A stretch of DNA of 64,000 nt from Clostridium estertheticum (GTDB lineage Bacteria; Bacillota; Clostridia; Clostridiales; Clostridiaceae). The notes beneath the pieces are model-generated. The model did not search any database. It saw nothing but the letters and a program-made list of their open reading frames with translations, and had not been told where the DNA came from. Both the position numbers and the translations under genes were made by a program. The stretch is from contig NZ_JAAMNH020000001.1 of NCBI RefSeq assembly GCF_011065935.2, positions 4,857,001 through 4,921,000 of the forward strand, given 5' to 3'. Below, piece after piece: positions 1-7,856 of this stretch (position 1 is the first letter of the stretch; each line of letters opens with the position of its first letter).

Positions 1-28
1 ATAAGGCATCATAAAAAGTATAATATCC

Positions 29-86
29 ATTATAGGCTCCAAGGTGATCATTATGCACCGCCCACCTCGGAGCCTATAATTTTTGT
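29..86 (+). terminator. Intrinsic terminator of an upstream gene
   Basis: A perfect 12-bp stem (29-40 with 69-80) has a second internal stem (AAGGTG with CACCTC) and is followed by TTTTTG. It most likely ends a plus-strand gene lying left of the window. Confidence 0.75.
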
Positions 87-160
87 AAGCCTTCCAGGAT
101 ATTTAACATTTAATAATTGTTGTGTGTCCTTAAAAATAATAGATGTTTCTTAAATAGGGA

Positions 161-310
161 TTTTTTCTTAAATTATGGTAACAAAAGTATATATTGCGTA
201 GAATGCATTTGAACAAGCCTTAGTAATTCAAAATTTATTTTAGAATTACTTGGCGATGTGAAAGCATTATAGCAATATATACTTTTGTTATAGCATAATT
301 TAAGAAAAAA
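161..310. repeat. 150-bp element with ~38-bp terminal inverted repeats (MITE-like)
   Basis: The left arm 161-197 is the reverse complement of the right arm 272-310 apart from a 2-nt bulge. Both outer ends are a run of six T or A. Inside lies another 8-bp inverted repeat (222-229 with 243-250), so a single strand could fold into a branched cruciform. No ORF lies inside. The size and terminal repeats fit a miniature inverted-repeat transposable element; a complex bidirectional terminator is the alternative. I could not identify a target-site duplication. Confidence 0.55.
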
Positions 311-321
311 CTTTATGGGTG

Positions 322-350
322 TTGACAAAATTAGTCATTAAGCTTACAAT
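322..350 (+). promoter_or_regulatory. SigmaA promoter of pepA
   Basis: TTGACA at 322-327 and TACAAT at 345-350 are separated by exactly 17 nt. Transcription would start near 357, leaving a leader of about 90 nt before the aminopeptidase. Confidence 0.8.
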
Positions 351-366
351 CAAATTAGATATTACT

Positions 367-381
367 TGATAATGATTATCG
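367..381 (+). promoter_or_regulatory. Fur-box-like operator
   Basis: The sequence TGATAATGATTATCG matches the Bacillus 7-1-7 Fur consensus TGATAATNATTATCA at every defined position except the last base. It lies about 10 nt downstream of the predicted start site of the pepA promoter, a good position for repression. Iron control of this gene is an inference. Confidence 0.6.
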
Positions 382-446
382 TTTTATACAAATTAGGCTC
401 ATAAATAACTGTGCCTGATACAAAAAGAAAGAGAAGGTGAATATGT

Positions 447-1943
447 ATGATATTCAATAGCAAAAATATAAAATCTAACAACAGTGATGCGGAAACAAAA
501 TTTGTTACATATTTTGAGGATTCCAAATTAGAAGATTTAAATTTGTCATTAGACAATGAATTAATGTCTAAAATTAAATTTACATTAGATAGTGAAAACT
601 TTAAATGTAAAAATGGAGAGCTTCAAAATATCAATTTATTTAGAAATGAAAGTCCTAAAAATATAATCCTAGTTGGTGTTGGTAAAAAAGAAGATTTTAA
701 TTTAGACAAATTAAGAAAAAGTATAGCAAAAGCAGTAAAAGAAGCCGCATCGTTTAAATCTAAATCCATTGATATAAATATAGAAAACTTAATTAGTTTA
801 ATGAACTTAGATGAGACAGCTCGAACTATTTCCGAAGCTACGATAATGGCTGGTTATAAGTTTGATAAGTATAAATCTGATAAAAAAGTTTCCACTTTAG
901 AACAGTTTACTATAATATATACCCAGGAGGACGAATTAGAAAGTATTGATAAGGGAATTAATGAAGGTATAATACTTGGACAGGCTAACATATTAGCTAG
1001 AACCTTGGTTAATGAACCTGCTAATATATTAAGTCCTATAGCGCTAGCTAGTGAAGCAAAAAAAGCTGGTGATGAAAGTGGCTTTGAAGTAGAAATATTT
1101 GATGAACCTTCCATAAAAGAATTGAATATGCAAGCATTCCTTGAAGTAGCTAAAGGTTCTGAGAACCCACCAAGATTAATTGTAATGAGATACAATGGTA
1201 ACCCTGAAAACAAAGATGAAATTGTAGGATTAGTTGGGAAAGGCCTTACTTATGACACCGGCGGATTATCTATAAAATCTACTGCTGGAATGCTTACAAT
1301 GAAATCTGATATGGGTGGAGCCGCCGCTGTAATTGGCGCTATGGCTGCTATAACAAAATTAAAAGCAAAGGTAAATGTAGTGGCTGTAGTTGCTTCTTGT
1401 GAAAATATGATTAGTGGTAAAAGTTACAGACCCGGAGACATAATAGGCTCTATGGGTGGAAAAACCATAGAAGTTCTTAACACTGATGCAGAGGGAAGAT
1501 TAACTCTTGTAGATGCAGTAAATTATATAATTGAAAAAGAGCATGCTACTAAGGTAGTGGACGTAGCCACATTAACTGGAGCGGTTATTTCAGCTTTAGG
1601 CACTACTGCTACAGGCGTAGTTTCTAATAACGATTTCTTCTATAATAGATTAGAGCAAGCTTCAAAAATTTGTGGTGAAAAGGTTTGGAGATTACCTGCC
1701 TTTGATGAATATAAAGAATTGTTAAAATCTGATGTAGCAGACCTTAAAAACCTAGGCGGACCAAACGCTGGAACTATAACCGCTGGATTATTCATTGGGG
1801 AATTTGTAGGGGAAAAACCTTGGCTACACCTTGATATAGCCGGAACTTCTTGGTCAGAAAAAGATAGTGATTATGACTCCAAGGGTGGAACTGGTTCCGG
1901 AGCTAGATTGCTATATCACTTAATTAAGCAACTAGAAAAATAG
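447..1943 (+). CDS. pepA: Cytosolic leucyl aminopeptidase (M17 family)
   Basis: Dinuclear-metal aminopeptidase that removes N-terminal residues from peptides in the cytoplasm. The 498-aa length is normal for PepA/LAP. The C-terminal catalytic domain carries the M17 signature NTDAEGRL at about residues 346-353, and the metal/substrate segments VGKGLTYDTGG and MKSDMGGAAAV precede it. The N-terminal ~165 residues are the more divergent macro-like domain. The ATG at 447 follows AGAAGGTGA at 432-440; the nearby ATG at 443 is out of frame. It is monocistronic between a promoter at 322-350 and a terminator at 1952-1990. The Fur-like box at 367-381 suggests iron-responsive expression, which is unusual for this housekeeping peptidase. 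Some PepA proteins also bind DNA; nothing here tests that. Confidence 0.95.
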   Translation: MIFNSKNIKSNNSDAETKFVTYFEDSKLEDLNLSLDNELMSKIKFTLDSENFKCKNGELQNINLFRNESPKNIILVGVGKKEDFNLDKLRKSIAKAVKEAASFKSKSIDINIENLISLMNLDETARTISEATIMAGYKFDKYKSDKKVSTLEQFTIIYTQEDELESIDKGINEGIILGQANILARTLVNEPANILSPIALASEAKKAGDESGFEVEIFDEPSIKELNMQAFLEVAKGSENPPRLIVMRYNGNPENKDEIVGLVGKGLTYDTGGLSIKSTAGMLTMKSDMGGAAAVIGAMAAITKLKAKVNVVAVVASCENMISGKSYRPGDIIGSMGGKTIEVLNTDAEGRLTLVDAVNYIIEKEHATKVVDVATLTGAVISALGTTATGVVSNNDFFYNRLEQASKICGEKVWRLPAFDEYKELLKSDVADLKNLGGPNAGTITAGLFIGEFVGEKPWLHLDIAGTSWSEKDSDYDSKGGTGSGARLLYHLIKQLEK

Positions 1944-1951
1944 ACAAAAAT

Positions 1952-1990
1952 AAAACTATCAAAATACCTCAGTATTTTGATAGTTTTTTA
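1952..1990. terminator. Bidirectional intrinsic terminator
   Basis: A 15-bp perfect stem (1952-1966 with 1973-1987) has a 6-nt loop, a T-run on the plus side and an A-run on the minus side. It serves the convergent pepA and the gene at 2028-2852. Confidence 0.85.
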
Positions 1991-2027
1991 TTTGACTATA
2001 ACTTATCCTGTCTTACTCCATTAAGAC

Positions 2028-2852
2028 TTACTGACTCTTAGTTTCACTTATAGCCTTATTAAGCTTACTATTAATATCACTTATGACTTTTTTCTTTTCT
2101 TCTATCGATTTACCTTTGACTCCATCAATAGTATTTTGAATTTGTTTCATTTCTTGTTTTTGTGTTTCATTCATAAGCACAAGAGCATCTTGTATCTTTT
2201 GTTCCAAGGTCGCTAGTTGCTTATCTATATCTGCCACATTGCTATTACTAAAATCTTCAATTAAAGTTTTTATATCTGATTTTTCAGCTGTTCCCAATAT
2301 TTTGCTATCTACAATTTTTAAACTAGTAAGCTTAAAAGGAAGTACGCTTTCTTTAATTTTTATTATATTATCCTCCACATAAAAAGCCTTATTATTTTGT
2401 TTTTTTAGTTGAGAAATTACCAGACTTTTAGGTAATGGTAGCTTTCCTATTTTAAAATTGTCAGCAACATATGCAATTTTTCCATTAGAAAAACTTAATT
2501 TTCCTGTAGAAGAAAGTAATAAATTAATCTTGTTAAAACTTATAGGAGCCTCAATTAAAAGCTCATCCTTTAACAATTTTATATTAACCCCCTGTAGAGT
2601 TATATTGCCTTTACTTATAGGCTTTTCAAAATATATGTTACTTAACTCATCTATTTCCTTTTGAATTAATCCAAATTCTCCACCTTTTGCCTTAATATAT
2701 ATAAGCTTATTTATAACCTCTGTGGAATCTGTTTTTTTAACAACTACATCACCATTATATAATATCATGTATGCAAAGACTGCCAATGCTCCTAATGTAA
2801 TAATTAGTGTAAGTATTCCTCTTATTTTCTTAAATCCTTTAGTTCTAGCCAT
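2028..2852 (-). CDS. Membrane-anchored extracytoplasmic protein, YpmS/DUF2140-like
   Basis: The 274-aa protein has a short basic N-terminus, one transmembrane helix (about residues 12-32) and a long exported domain. Residues ~60-190 alternate hydrophobic and polar stretches (for example KIGKLPLPKSLV), as in beta-rich YpmS/DUF2140-like proteins. The C-terminal ~80 residues (LATLEQKIQDALVLMNETQK and onward) are a predicted coiled coil rich in K, E and Q. It stands alone, convergent with pepA and divergent from the MutS-like gene. I do not recognise a specific function; the family assignment rests on overall pattern only. Confidence 0.6.
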   Translation of the reverse strand: MARTKGFKKIRGILTLIITLGALAVFAYMILYNGDVVVKKTDSTEVINKLIYIKAKGGEFGLIQKEIDELSNIYFEKPISKGNITLQGVNIKLLKDELLIEAPISFNKINLLLSSTGKLSFSNGKIAYVADNFKIGKLPLPKSLVISQLKKQNNKAFYVEDNIIKIKESVLPFKLTSLKIVDSKILGTAEKSDIKTLIEDFSNSNVADIDKQLATLEQKIQDALVLMNETQKQEMKQIQNTIDGVKGKSIEEKKKVISDINSKLNKAISETKSQ

Positions 2853-3044
2853 AATCTCTCCTTTTATTCTTAATGATTATAGTTTATCACATATAATCTA
2901 ACATAATCCCACAAATTAGATAATTCACAAATAATTTATCCCTGTCTACCAATTTATTTGGTCATATTATCCTAATATTCAAAATTGCGGACCAAGCCTA
3001 TAGTATGATATTATATACCTAATATATAACCATAGGAGGATGTC

Positions 3045-4865
3045 ATGGAAACTAAAAAAACACTTTATGCTAATCGAAAATTGCATTACGATAATCTACT
3101 AAAAAAACAAAATGAAACTATAAGTTTTATAAGTTTATTAAGATTTTTAGTCTTTGTAAGTGGCTTAGGTTTTATCATTTTCTTTTATCTACGCCCTAAT
3201 TATTATTTATGCCTTTCTGCATTAATTGCAACCCTTGTCATATTTATATTTTTGGCAATTAAACATAACAAGATAAAGCGCAACAAAATTCGTTGTTCTA
3301 TTTTAAGCGAAATTAATAAAAATTGTATAAAACGTCTTAATAATAATTGGAAGGAGTTCTCTGATAGTGGAGATGATTTCTCTGATGAAGATCACAATTA
3401 TTCAAAAGACTTAGATATATTTGGTGAGAGCTCCCTTTTTCAATGGATTAACGCCTGCACAACTTATCTTGGCAGAAAAAAATTGAAGGATACATTCTCT
3501 TCGCCTATATACAGTATCCAGCAAATACATAAAAGACAGGACGCAATTAAAGAGCTCTCAAACAATATTGGGTGGACACAAAGGTTTCAAGCGGAAGCAA
3601 TCCTTAGTGAAAATAAAAATCATAACCCTGAGGGGCTATTTCAATGGGTACAGATAAAAAATGAGTTTTTCCTAAAATCATGGGTAATAGCTGTAATAAG
3701 GATATTGCCAATAATAACTATATCCCTTTTAGTATCCTCACTTGTTTTTTCAAATGTTTCTTATAAAATAGGACTTTTAGCCATTGTGCTTCACATAATA
3801 CTGCTCTCACTTGGCTATAAATCAGCAAGTATTGATTTGGATACTGTACATCAATATAAAAATACAATTCTTATCTATAATAAACTCCTTTTGCATATAG
3901 AAAAGAAAACTTTTAGCTCAGAATATTTGATAAAATTAAAAGAAAAACTTGTAAATAGTCAAGGAATCACGGCTTCTTTTCAGATAAAAAAATTAGTAAA
4001 TCTAGTAAACCTAATATCTGATAGAAAAAACATGTATTATATTCCTATAAATATCCTTACTCTGTGGGATTACCAATGTTTAATAAATCTGCAGCGCTTT
4101 AAAAGTGCTAGTGGTGCTTCACTAAAATCTTGGCTAGAGGTTATAGGTGAAATGGAAGCCTTAAATAGTTTATCAAGTATTGCCTATGAGCATAGAGATT
4201 GGACAATGCCAAAGTTTCAGGAAGACCCTCCTATTTTTAAAGCTAAAAGCCTGGGCCATCCACTACTTGGAACCAGCAGAGTATATAATGACGTTCACAT
4301 AGAAAAGTCACAAAATATACTTTTAATAACTGGTTCCAATATGTCTGGGAAAAGCACACTACTTCGTACAACAGGCATTAATTTGGTTTTAGCCTATGCA
4401 GGCGCACCTGTATGTGCAGAGAATTTTTATTGCTCTATAATGGATATCTATACCTGCATGAGGACAAGTGATAATTTAGAAAAAAATATTTCTTCCTTCT
4501 ATGCAGAGCTACTCAGAATAAAGAAACTTGTAACCGCTACGGAAAATAAAGCTCCACTATTTTTCTTATTAGATGAGATTTTTAAAGGAACTAACTCTAT
4601 AGATAGGCATACCGGAGCTAAGGTTTTGGTAAGCAAACTGAGTACTGAGAATGCACTAGGCTTTGTATCTACTCATGATTTAGAACTAGGCGAAATAGAG
4701 AAAACCAATAGGAAAGTTAAAAATTATCACCTTAAAGAATATTATAAAGATGATAAATTATACTTTGACTATAAGCTTCGGTCTGGAGTTTCTACCACTA
4801 GAAATGCATTATACTTAATGAAAATGGCAGGACTTGAAATTCCACCTGACCTTGAAATTCCATAG
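3045..4865 (+). CDS. Membrane-anchored MutS-like ATPase
   Basis: The 606-aa protein carries the MutS domain V ATPase: Walker A GSNMSGKST at about residues 429-437, Walker B FFLLDEIFKGTNS, and the downstream STHDLELG segment. Unlike MutS or MutS2 it lacks the mismatch-recognition domain and the Smr nuclease domain. Instead it has two hydrophobic pairs (about residues 27-70 and 210-265) predicted to span the membrane. Proteins of this layout are annotated as MutS-family DNA mismatch repair proteins, but a role in mismatch repair is not supported by the domains present. The ATG at 3045 follows AGGAGG at 3034-3039. It appears to be a single-gene unit. Confidence 0.85.
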   Translation: METKKTLYANRKLHYDNLLKKQNETISFISLLRFLVFVSGLGFIIFFYLRPNYYLCLSALIATLVIFIFLAIKHNKIKRNKIRCSILSEINKNCIKRLNNNWKEFSDSGDDFSDEDHNYSKDLDIFGESSLFQWINACTTYLGRKKLKDTFSSPIYSIQQIHKRQDAIKELSNNIGWTQRFQAEAILSENKNHNPEGLFQWVQIKNEFFLKSWVIAVIRILPIITISLLVSSLVFSNVSYKIGLLAIVLHIILLSLGYKSASIDLDTVHQYKNTILIYNKLLLHIEKKTFSSEYLIKLKEKLVNSQGITASFQIKKLVNLVNLISDRKNMYYIPINILTLWDYQCLINLQRFKSASGASLKSWLEVIGEMEALNSLSSIAYEHRDWTMPKFQEDPPIFKAKSLGHPLLGTSRVYNDVHIEKSQNILLITGSNMSGKSTLLRTTGINLVLAYAGAPVCAENFYCSIMDIYTCMRTSDNLEKNISSFYAELLRIKKLVTATENKAPLFFLLDEIFKGTNSIDRHTGAKVLVSKLSTENALGFVSTHDLELGEIEKTNRKVKNYHLKEYYKDDKLYFDYKLRSGVSTTRNALYLMKMAGLEIPPDLEIP

Positions 4866-4942
4866 TAAAATAATAATTTATAATTCGCATAAAATTATTG
4901 TGCAATGCAGATTTAATATTTTCTTTAAAAATAGGCGTTTTT

Positions 4943-4972
4943 TTAGAGTATACTAAAAAAAGTATACTCTAA
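4943..4972. other. Perfect 12-bp palindrome with A6 loop
   Basis: Arms 4943-4954 and 4961-4972 are exact reverse complements around AAAAAA. It lies between the ends of two convergent genes. It lacks a clear T-run after the stem on either strand, so it is a poor fit to a textbook terminator, although it may still act as one. Confidence 0.5.
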
Positions 4973-5021
4973 GAAATATTGCATAAATCATTTATAAAAG
5001 TAAGGTGTAATTACCTTTTAC

Positions 5022-6056
5022 TTAATGTGTACCTGCATTGTAACTACCCGGTTTTGTGTTAAAACTTATAGTTTTCCCATTAGATGTCGCAACAATAGTG
5101 CCTAGCTCATCTGTTCTATACACTAATATATTTTTTTTCTTCAACTTATCCATGGTTTCCTTATGTGGATGACCATAATCATTTCCTGTTTCACTAGATA
5201 TAACTGCATACTTTGGATTTACCTTGGCTAAATATTCATCTGTAGTAGATGAACGACTTCCATGATGGCCCACTTTAAGTAAATCTGCCTTTACATTAAA
5301 GCCTTTTGCAAGAATCTCCCTTTCTGATACGTCTTCAGCATCTCCTGTTAAAAGGAAAGAATTGCTTCCAAATTCTAATTTTACCACTATGGAGTAATTA
5401 TTTAAATCCTTATATTTACTATTGTTTGGTGCTAAAATAGTACATTTTGCACTACCTAAATTGAAGGTTTCACCTGGTTTTGGAACAGTCACCTTCATTC
5501 CCTTATTTTTTATTGCTGTGACTACATCTCCAAAAGCTTTTGTAGTAGAGGTGGCTTTAGGTAAATATATTTTGTCTATTTCAAAATCATTAATTATATA
5601 ATCTAGTCCGCCAATATGATCCTCATGTGGATGAGTTCCAATAACGTAGTCTAAGCTCTTTACGCCTTGCTGTAGCAAGTAGTTCTTAACTAGCTTACCA
5701 TCACCATTATTTCCTGCATCAATAAGCATAAACTTTGAACCTTGCTCTATTAAAATACTATCTGCTTGTCCTACATTAATAAAATGAACTTTTAAATTAC
5801 CATTTACCGCTAAATTAGTTTTTCCCTCTGCATCTAGGGTTGTTTTGGCATTGACCTCCTCTGTTTTATTGCTTTCCTTAACGGTTTTACTATTTTCATC
5901 TGACTTTACTCCTTGCTGCGTATTGCCACTTGTTTGTTGCTTTTTACTTGCAACACTCTTAGCATTATCGCTTGCATTACTAGCACATCCAGATAAAATA
6001 AAAACAAATAAAATCAAGATTAAAAAGCTTATACATTTAATTTTAAATCTTTTCAT
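5022..6056 (-). CDS. Secreted metallo-beta-lactamase-fold lipoprotein (ComEC C-terminal-domain type)
   Basis: This 344-aa protein begins with a lipoprotein signal peptide ending in the lipobox LSGC (Cys ~24). A Ser/Lys/Thr/Gln-rich linker (~25-75) follows, then a metallo-hydrolase domain with HPHEDHIGG (~141-149), the LTGDAED segment and KVGHHGS. This is the soluble hydrolase module found at the C-terminus of the DNA-uptake channel ComEC, here as a stand-alone surface lipoprotein. It probably hydrolyses a phosphodiester or other ester outside the membrane; the substrate is unknown. No ComEC membrane segment is present, so it should not be called a competence channel. Confidence 0.85.
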   Translation of the reverse strand: MKRFKIKCISFLILILFVFILSGCASNASDNAKSVASKKQQTSGNTQQGVKSDENSKTVKESNKTEEVNAKTTLDAEGKTNLAVNGNLKVHFINVGQADSILIEQGSKFMLIDAGNNGDGKLVKNYLLQQGVKSLDYVIGTHPHEDHIGGLDYIINDFEIDKIYLPKATSTTKAFGDVVTAIKNKGMKVTVPKPGETFNLGSAKCTILAPNNSKYKDLNNYSIVVKLEFGSNSFLLTGDAEDVSEREILAKGFNVKADLLKVGHHGSRSSTTDEYLAKVNPKYAVISSETGNDYGHPHKETMDKLKKKNILVYRTDELGTIVATSNGKTISFNTKPGSYNAGTH

Positions 6057-6308
6057 AACAGAATACCCCCTTTTAATCTTTTTATGATATTTTCACAAAT
6101 ATATCAATTATGTACTACAATACAACACTTTTTTATTTTTGTGAATTTTTTTGGGTTTTTATGTAATTTATTTTTTTCTAAATTAGCAATTAACAAATAA
6201 ACCATGTATATATTTTAACTAATTCCCTATGATTCAATAGTGTTTTAATTTTATTTTTGAGCAAAATAGTATTATAGTAATATAGTATTGTCGGAAAGGA
6301 GAAATGTT

Positions 6309-6452
6309 ATGAAAATTAATTTAATATTTAAAAATTTTATTATCTTAATTTCTATAACTACTTTTTTAAGAGGCTCCTTTTTTGTAAAAAATTGTAGCAA
6401 AGACGAAGATTTTAAAAACAAGTATGGTGTTCAATTAGTTTTAGCTGAATAA
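6309..6452 (+). CDS. Orphan 47-aa peptide with hydrophobic N-terminus
   Basis: The small ORF starts at ATG 6309, seven nt after AAAGGAGA (6295-6302), and ends at TAA 6450-6452, just before an 18-bp terminator stem. A possible promoter lies immediately upstream (TTGAGC 6257-6262, TATAGT 6281-6286, 18-nt spacer). The peptide has a Lys start, a hydrophobic stretch (residues ~4-20), a charged middle with one Cys, and the tail GVQLVLAE. The layout resembles an exported pre-peptide, but I do not recognise a family. The ribosome site plus the terminator support a real gene rather than chance. Confidence 0.6.
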   Translation: MKINLIFKNFIILISITTFLRGSFFVKNCSKDEDFKNKYGVQLVLAE

Positions 6453-6466
6453 AATCGAAAAAAATT

Positions 6467-6513
6467 AAAAAAGTTATACATGCTATTCAATGGAAAGCAT
6501 GTATAACTTTTTT
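6467..6513. terminator. Strong bidirectional terminator
   Basis: An 18-bp perfect stem (6467-6484 with 6496-6513) has an 11-nt loop, with A-runs and T-runs on both flanks. It separates the convergent 47-aa peptide gene and the nitroreductase gene. Confidence 0.9.
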
Positions 6514-6536
6514 TAAAAAATAAATTAATATAAATA

Positions 6537-7277
6537 TTATTTTTCACCTGTAAAGCCTTGTTTTTCAATTGCAGCCTTAACCTTTGGATAATATACATAT
6601 TTATATACTCCCGCTACTGTTTCACTCCAATTTTTATCCAATTTACCCTCTGTTGCTTTTATCATATGCTCTTTAATTACTTCATCATATTCTTTAATTT
6701 TACCTAATACATCTTTATTGTATACCTCGCTATGATACACAACTTCCTTAGGAAATCTTGGTTTAACTTCTGACTCCTCAGCTGGGTGCCCAATTGCTAG
6801 TCCCACCATTGGGAATACAAATTGAGGTAAACCTAAAAGTTCTGCTACTGCTTCTGGTTCTTTCCTTATTCCACCAATTGGTACAATTCCAAGCCCCAAA
6901 GATTCTGCTGCAGCAATGGCATTACTAAGCGCCAGGCCTACATCCACAGCACCAACTAATCTCGCTTCTTCACTTTCAGTAATTACGAGCTTTTCTCCAG
7001 TAATTTCTGCAGCTAATTTAGCCCTATAAAAATCGGCGCAAAATACAAGAAAAAGTGGTGCCTTATCAACATAAACTTGGTCTCCCACAAGCTCTGAAAG
7101 TTTCTTCTTTTTAACTTCATCCTTAACACCAATTATAGTAACTTGTTGACCATTTATAGAAGAAGGGGCCGATTGACTTGCTCTTATTATTAAGTCTAAA
7201 TCTTCCTCACTTATTAATTCATCTGTATAATTTCTAATTGATCTATGATTATTTAATAATTTTATTACTTCATTCAT
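6537..7277 (-). CDS. NAD(P)H-dependent nitro/flavin reductase (NfrA/NfsA family)
   Basis: The 246-aa flavoprotein oxidoreductase has the classic N-terminal FMN-binding pattern HRSIRNYTDE (residues 11-20) and SQSAPSSINGQQ. Its central AAAESLGLGIVPIGGIRKEP matches the FRP/NfsA subfamily. It is predicted to reduce nitroaromatics, quinones or free flavin in the cytoplasm using NAD(P)H and FMN. The length fits the family. The gene stands alone with its own promoter and a dyad over the -10 element (7332-7348), suggesting repression by an unlinked regulator. The natural substrate cannot be read from sequence. Confidence 0.88.
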   Translation of the reverse strand: MNEVIKLLNNHRSIRNYTDELISEEDLDLIIRASQSAPSSINGQQVTIIGVKDEVKKKKLSELVGDQVYVDKAPLFLVFCADFYRAKLAAEITGEKLVITESEEARLVGAVDVGLALSNAIAAAESLGLGIVPIGGIRKEPEAVAELLGLPQFVFPMVGLAIGHPAEESEVKPRFPKEVVYHSEVYNKDVLGKIKEYDEVIKEHMIKATEGKLDKNWSETVAGVYKYVYYPKVKAAIEKQGFTGEK

Positions 7278-7331
7278 AATTTCATCTCCATTTATTTGTT
7301 ATCTATTAATAATCTTTATCGTTTAATAGAT

Positions 7332-7369
7332 TGTAATCATATGTTACATCTTAATTATTTTTTTGTCAA
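7332..7369 (-). promoter_or_regulatory. Promoter and operator of the nitroreductase gene
   Basis: Read on the minus strand, TTGACA (7364-7369) and TAACAT (7341-7346) are 17 nt apart. The -10 sits inside the dyad TGTAA-N7-TTACA (7332-7348). Further TGTAAC/GTAATATGTAAC matches lie just upstream (about 7383-7394). This is a typical arrangement for a repressor binding over the -10 box. Confidence 0.65.
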
Positions 7370-7592
7370 TCTTATTGTTTATAGTTACATATTACATTTC
7401 TATGAATAAATTTAGCTATGTATATGACTGAGATGTGCATAACTGACTTTAGTAGCTAGGCTAATAAATAAAAGGATTATTGCATATCCTAATTTTGATA
7501 TGTAAACAGCGAAAGGATACTCAGATGTATACTTGTATTAGTAAATAATTAGTAATCATTAGAATTTCTTAATTAAATTTCCAGTTCCAAGT

Positions 7593-7641
7593 TCATTTGC
7601 AAGGCACATATGCAATGTCATTTGCAAGGCACATATGCAAT
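7593..7641. repeat. Two tandem 24-bp repeats abutting the mgtE-leader promoter
   Basis: Copies at 7593-7616 and 7618-7641 are identical, with a 25-bp period. Each contains the dyad TTGCA-N9-TGCAA. The second copy ends on the first base of the -35 hexamer. They could be operator sites. The sequence also resembles the TTATTGCAAGGCAC repeats near 46.2 kb and 51.06 kb. Confidence 0.7.
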
Positions 7642-7669
7642 TGACTTTAAAAGGCTCATGGCATATAAT
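7641..7669 (+). promoter_or_regulatory. SigmaA promoter of the mgtE leader
   Basis: TTGACT (7641-7646), a 17-nt spacer and a perfect TATAAT (7664-7669). Transcription would begin near 7676, so the mgtE leader is about 185 nt long. Confidence 0.8.
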
Positions 7670-7687
7670 AAATTGATTAAATGCTTA

Positions 7688-7722
7688 AGCTTTTTAGTAT
7701 TGTGCTAAAAAGCTATTTTTAT
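7688..7722 (+). terminator. Early terminator-like hairpin in the mgtE leader
   Basis: A perfect 10-bp stem (7688-7697 with 7705-7714) has a 7-nt loop and is followed by ATTTTTATT. It starts about 12 nt into the predicted transcript, just before the ribosome site of the upstream ORF. It may cause premature termination or simply stabilise the 5' end. Confidence 0.55.
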
Positions 7723-7736
7723 TGGAGGTGATATAA

Positions 7737-7823
7737 ATGGATTCCGGGCCCAGTCATCATAATTATTATATAAAATTTAATATTATAGAGGAAGAATTCA
7801 TTTATATTCTAGCTTTAACTTAA
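7737..7823 (+). CDS. 28-aa leader peptide upstream of mgtE
   Basis: ATG 7737 follows a near-perfect GGAGGTGAT (7724-7732); the ORF stops at 7821-7823, 38 nt before mgtE. The peptide begins MDSGPSHHNYY and has the acidic run EEE (codons 18-20). The EEE codons are also the left arm of a leader hairpin (7786-7795). Acidic or Pro-containing leader peptides are known to sense low magnesium through ribosome destabilisation at the E. coli/Salmonella mgtA gene. This peptide is unrelated in sequence, so a similar role is inferred from position and design only. Confidence 0.6.
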   Translation: MDSGPSHHNYYIKFNIIEEEFIYILALT

Positions 7824-7856
7824 CAATCAATCTTCCTCTAATAACAATTAGGAGGG
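7786..7856 (+). promoter_or_regulatory. Mutually exclusive hairpins controlling the mgtE ribosome site
   Basis: The segment TCTTCCTCTA (7831-7840) can pair perfectly with TAGAGGAAGA inside the upstream ORF (7786-7795). Its overlapping part CCTCTAAT (7835-7842) can alternatively pair with ATTAGGAGG (7847-7855, one bulged G), which contains the mgtE Shine-Dalgarno. The two pairings cannot coexist. Translation of the upstream ORF would decide which forms. Confidence 0.6.

Noticed and set aside
3045..4865. Genuine mismatch-repair MutS or MutS2
   Set aside because: It lacks the mismatch-recognition domain and Smr nuclease and has membrane segments instead.
5022..6056. Competence channel ComEC
   Set aside because: Only the hydrolase module is present, as a lipoprotein; the membrane channel domain is absent.
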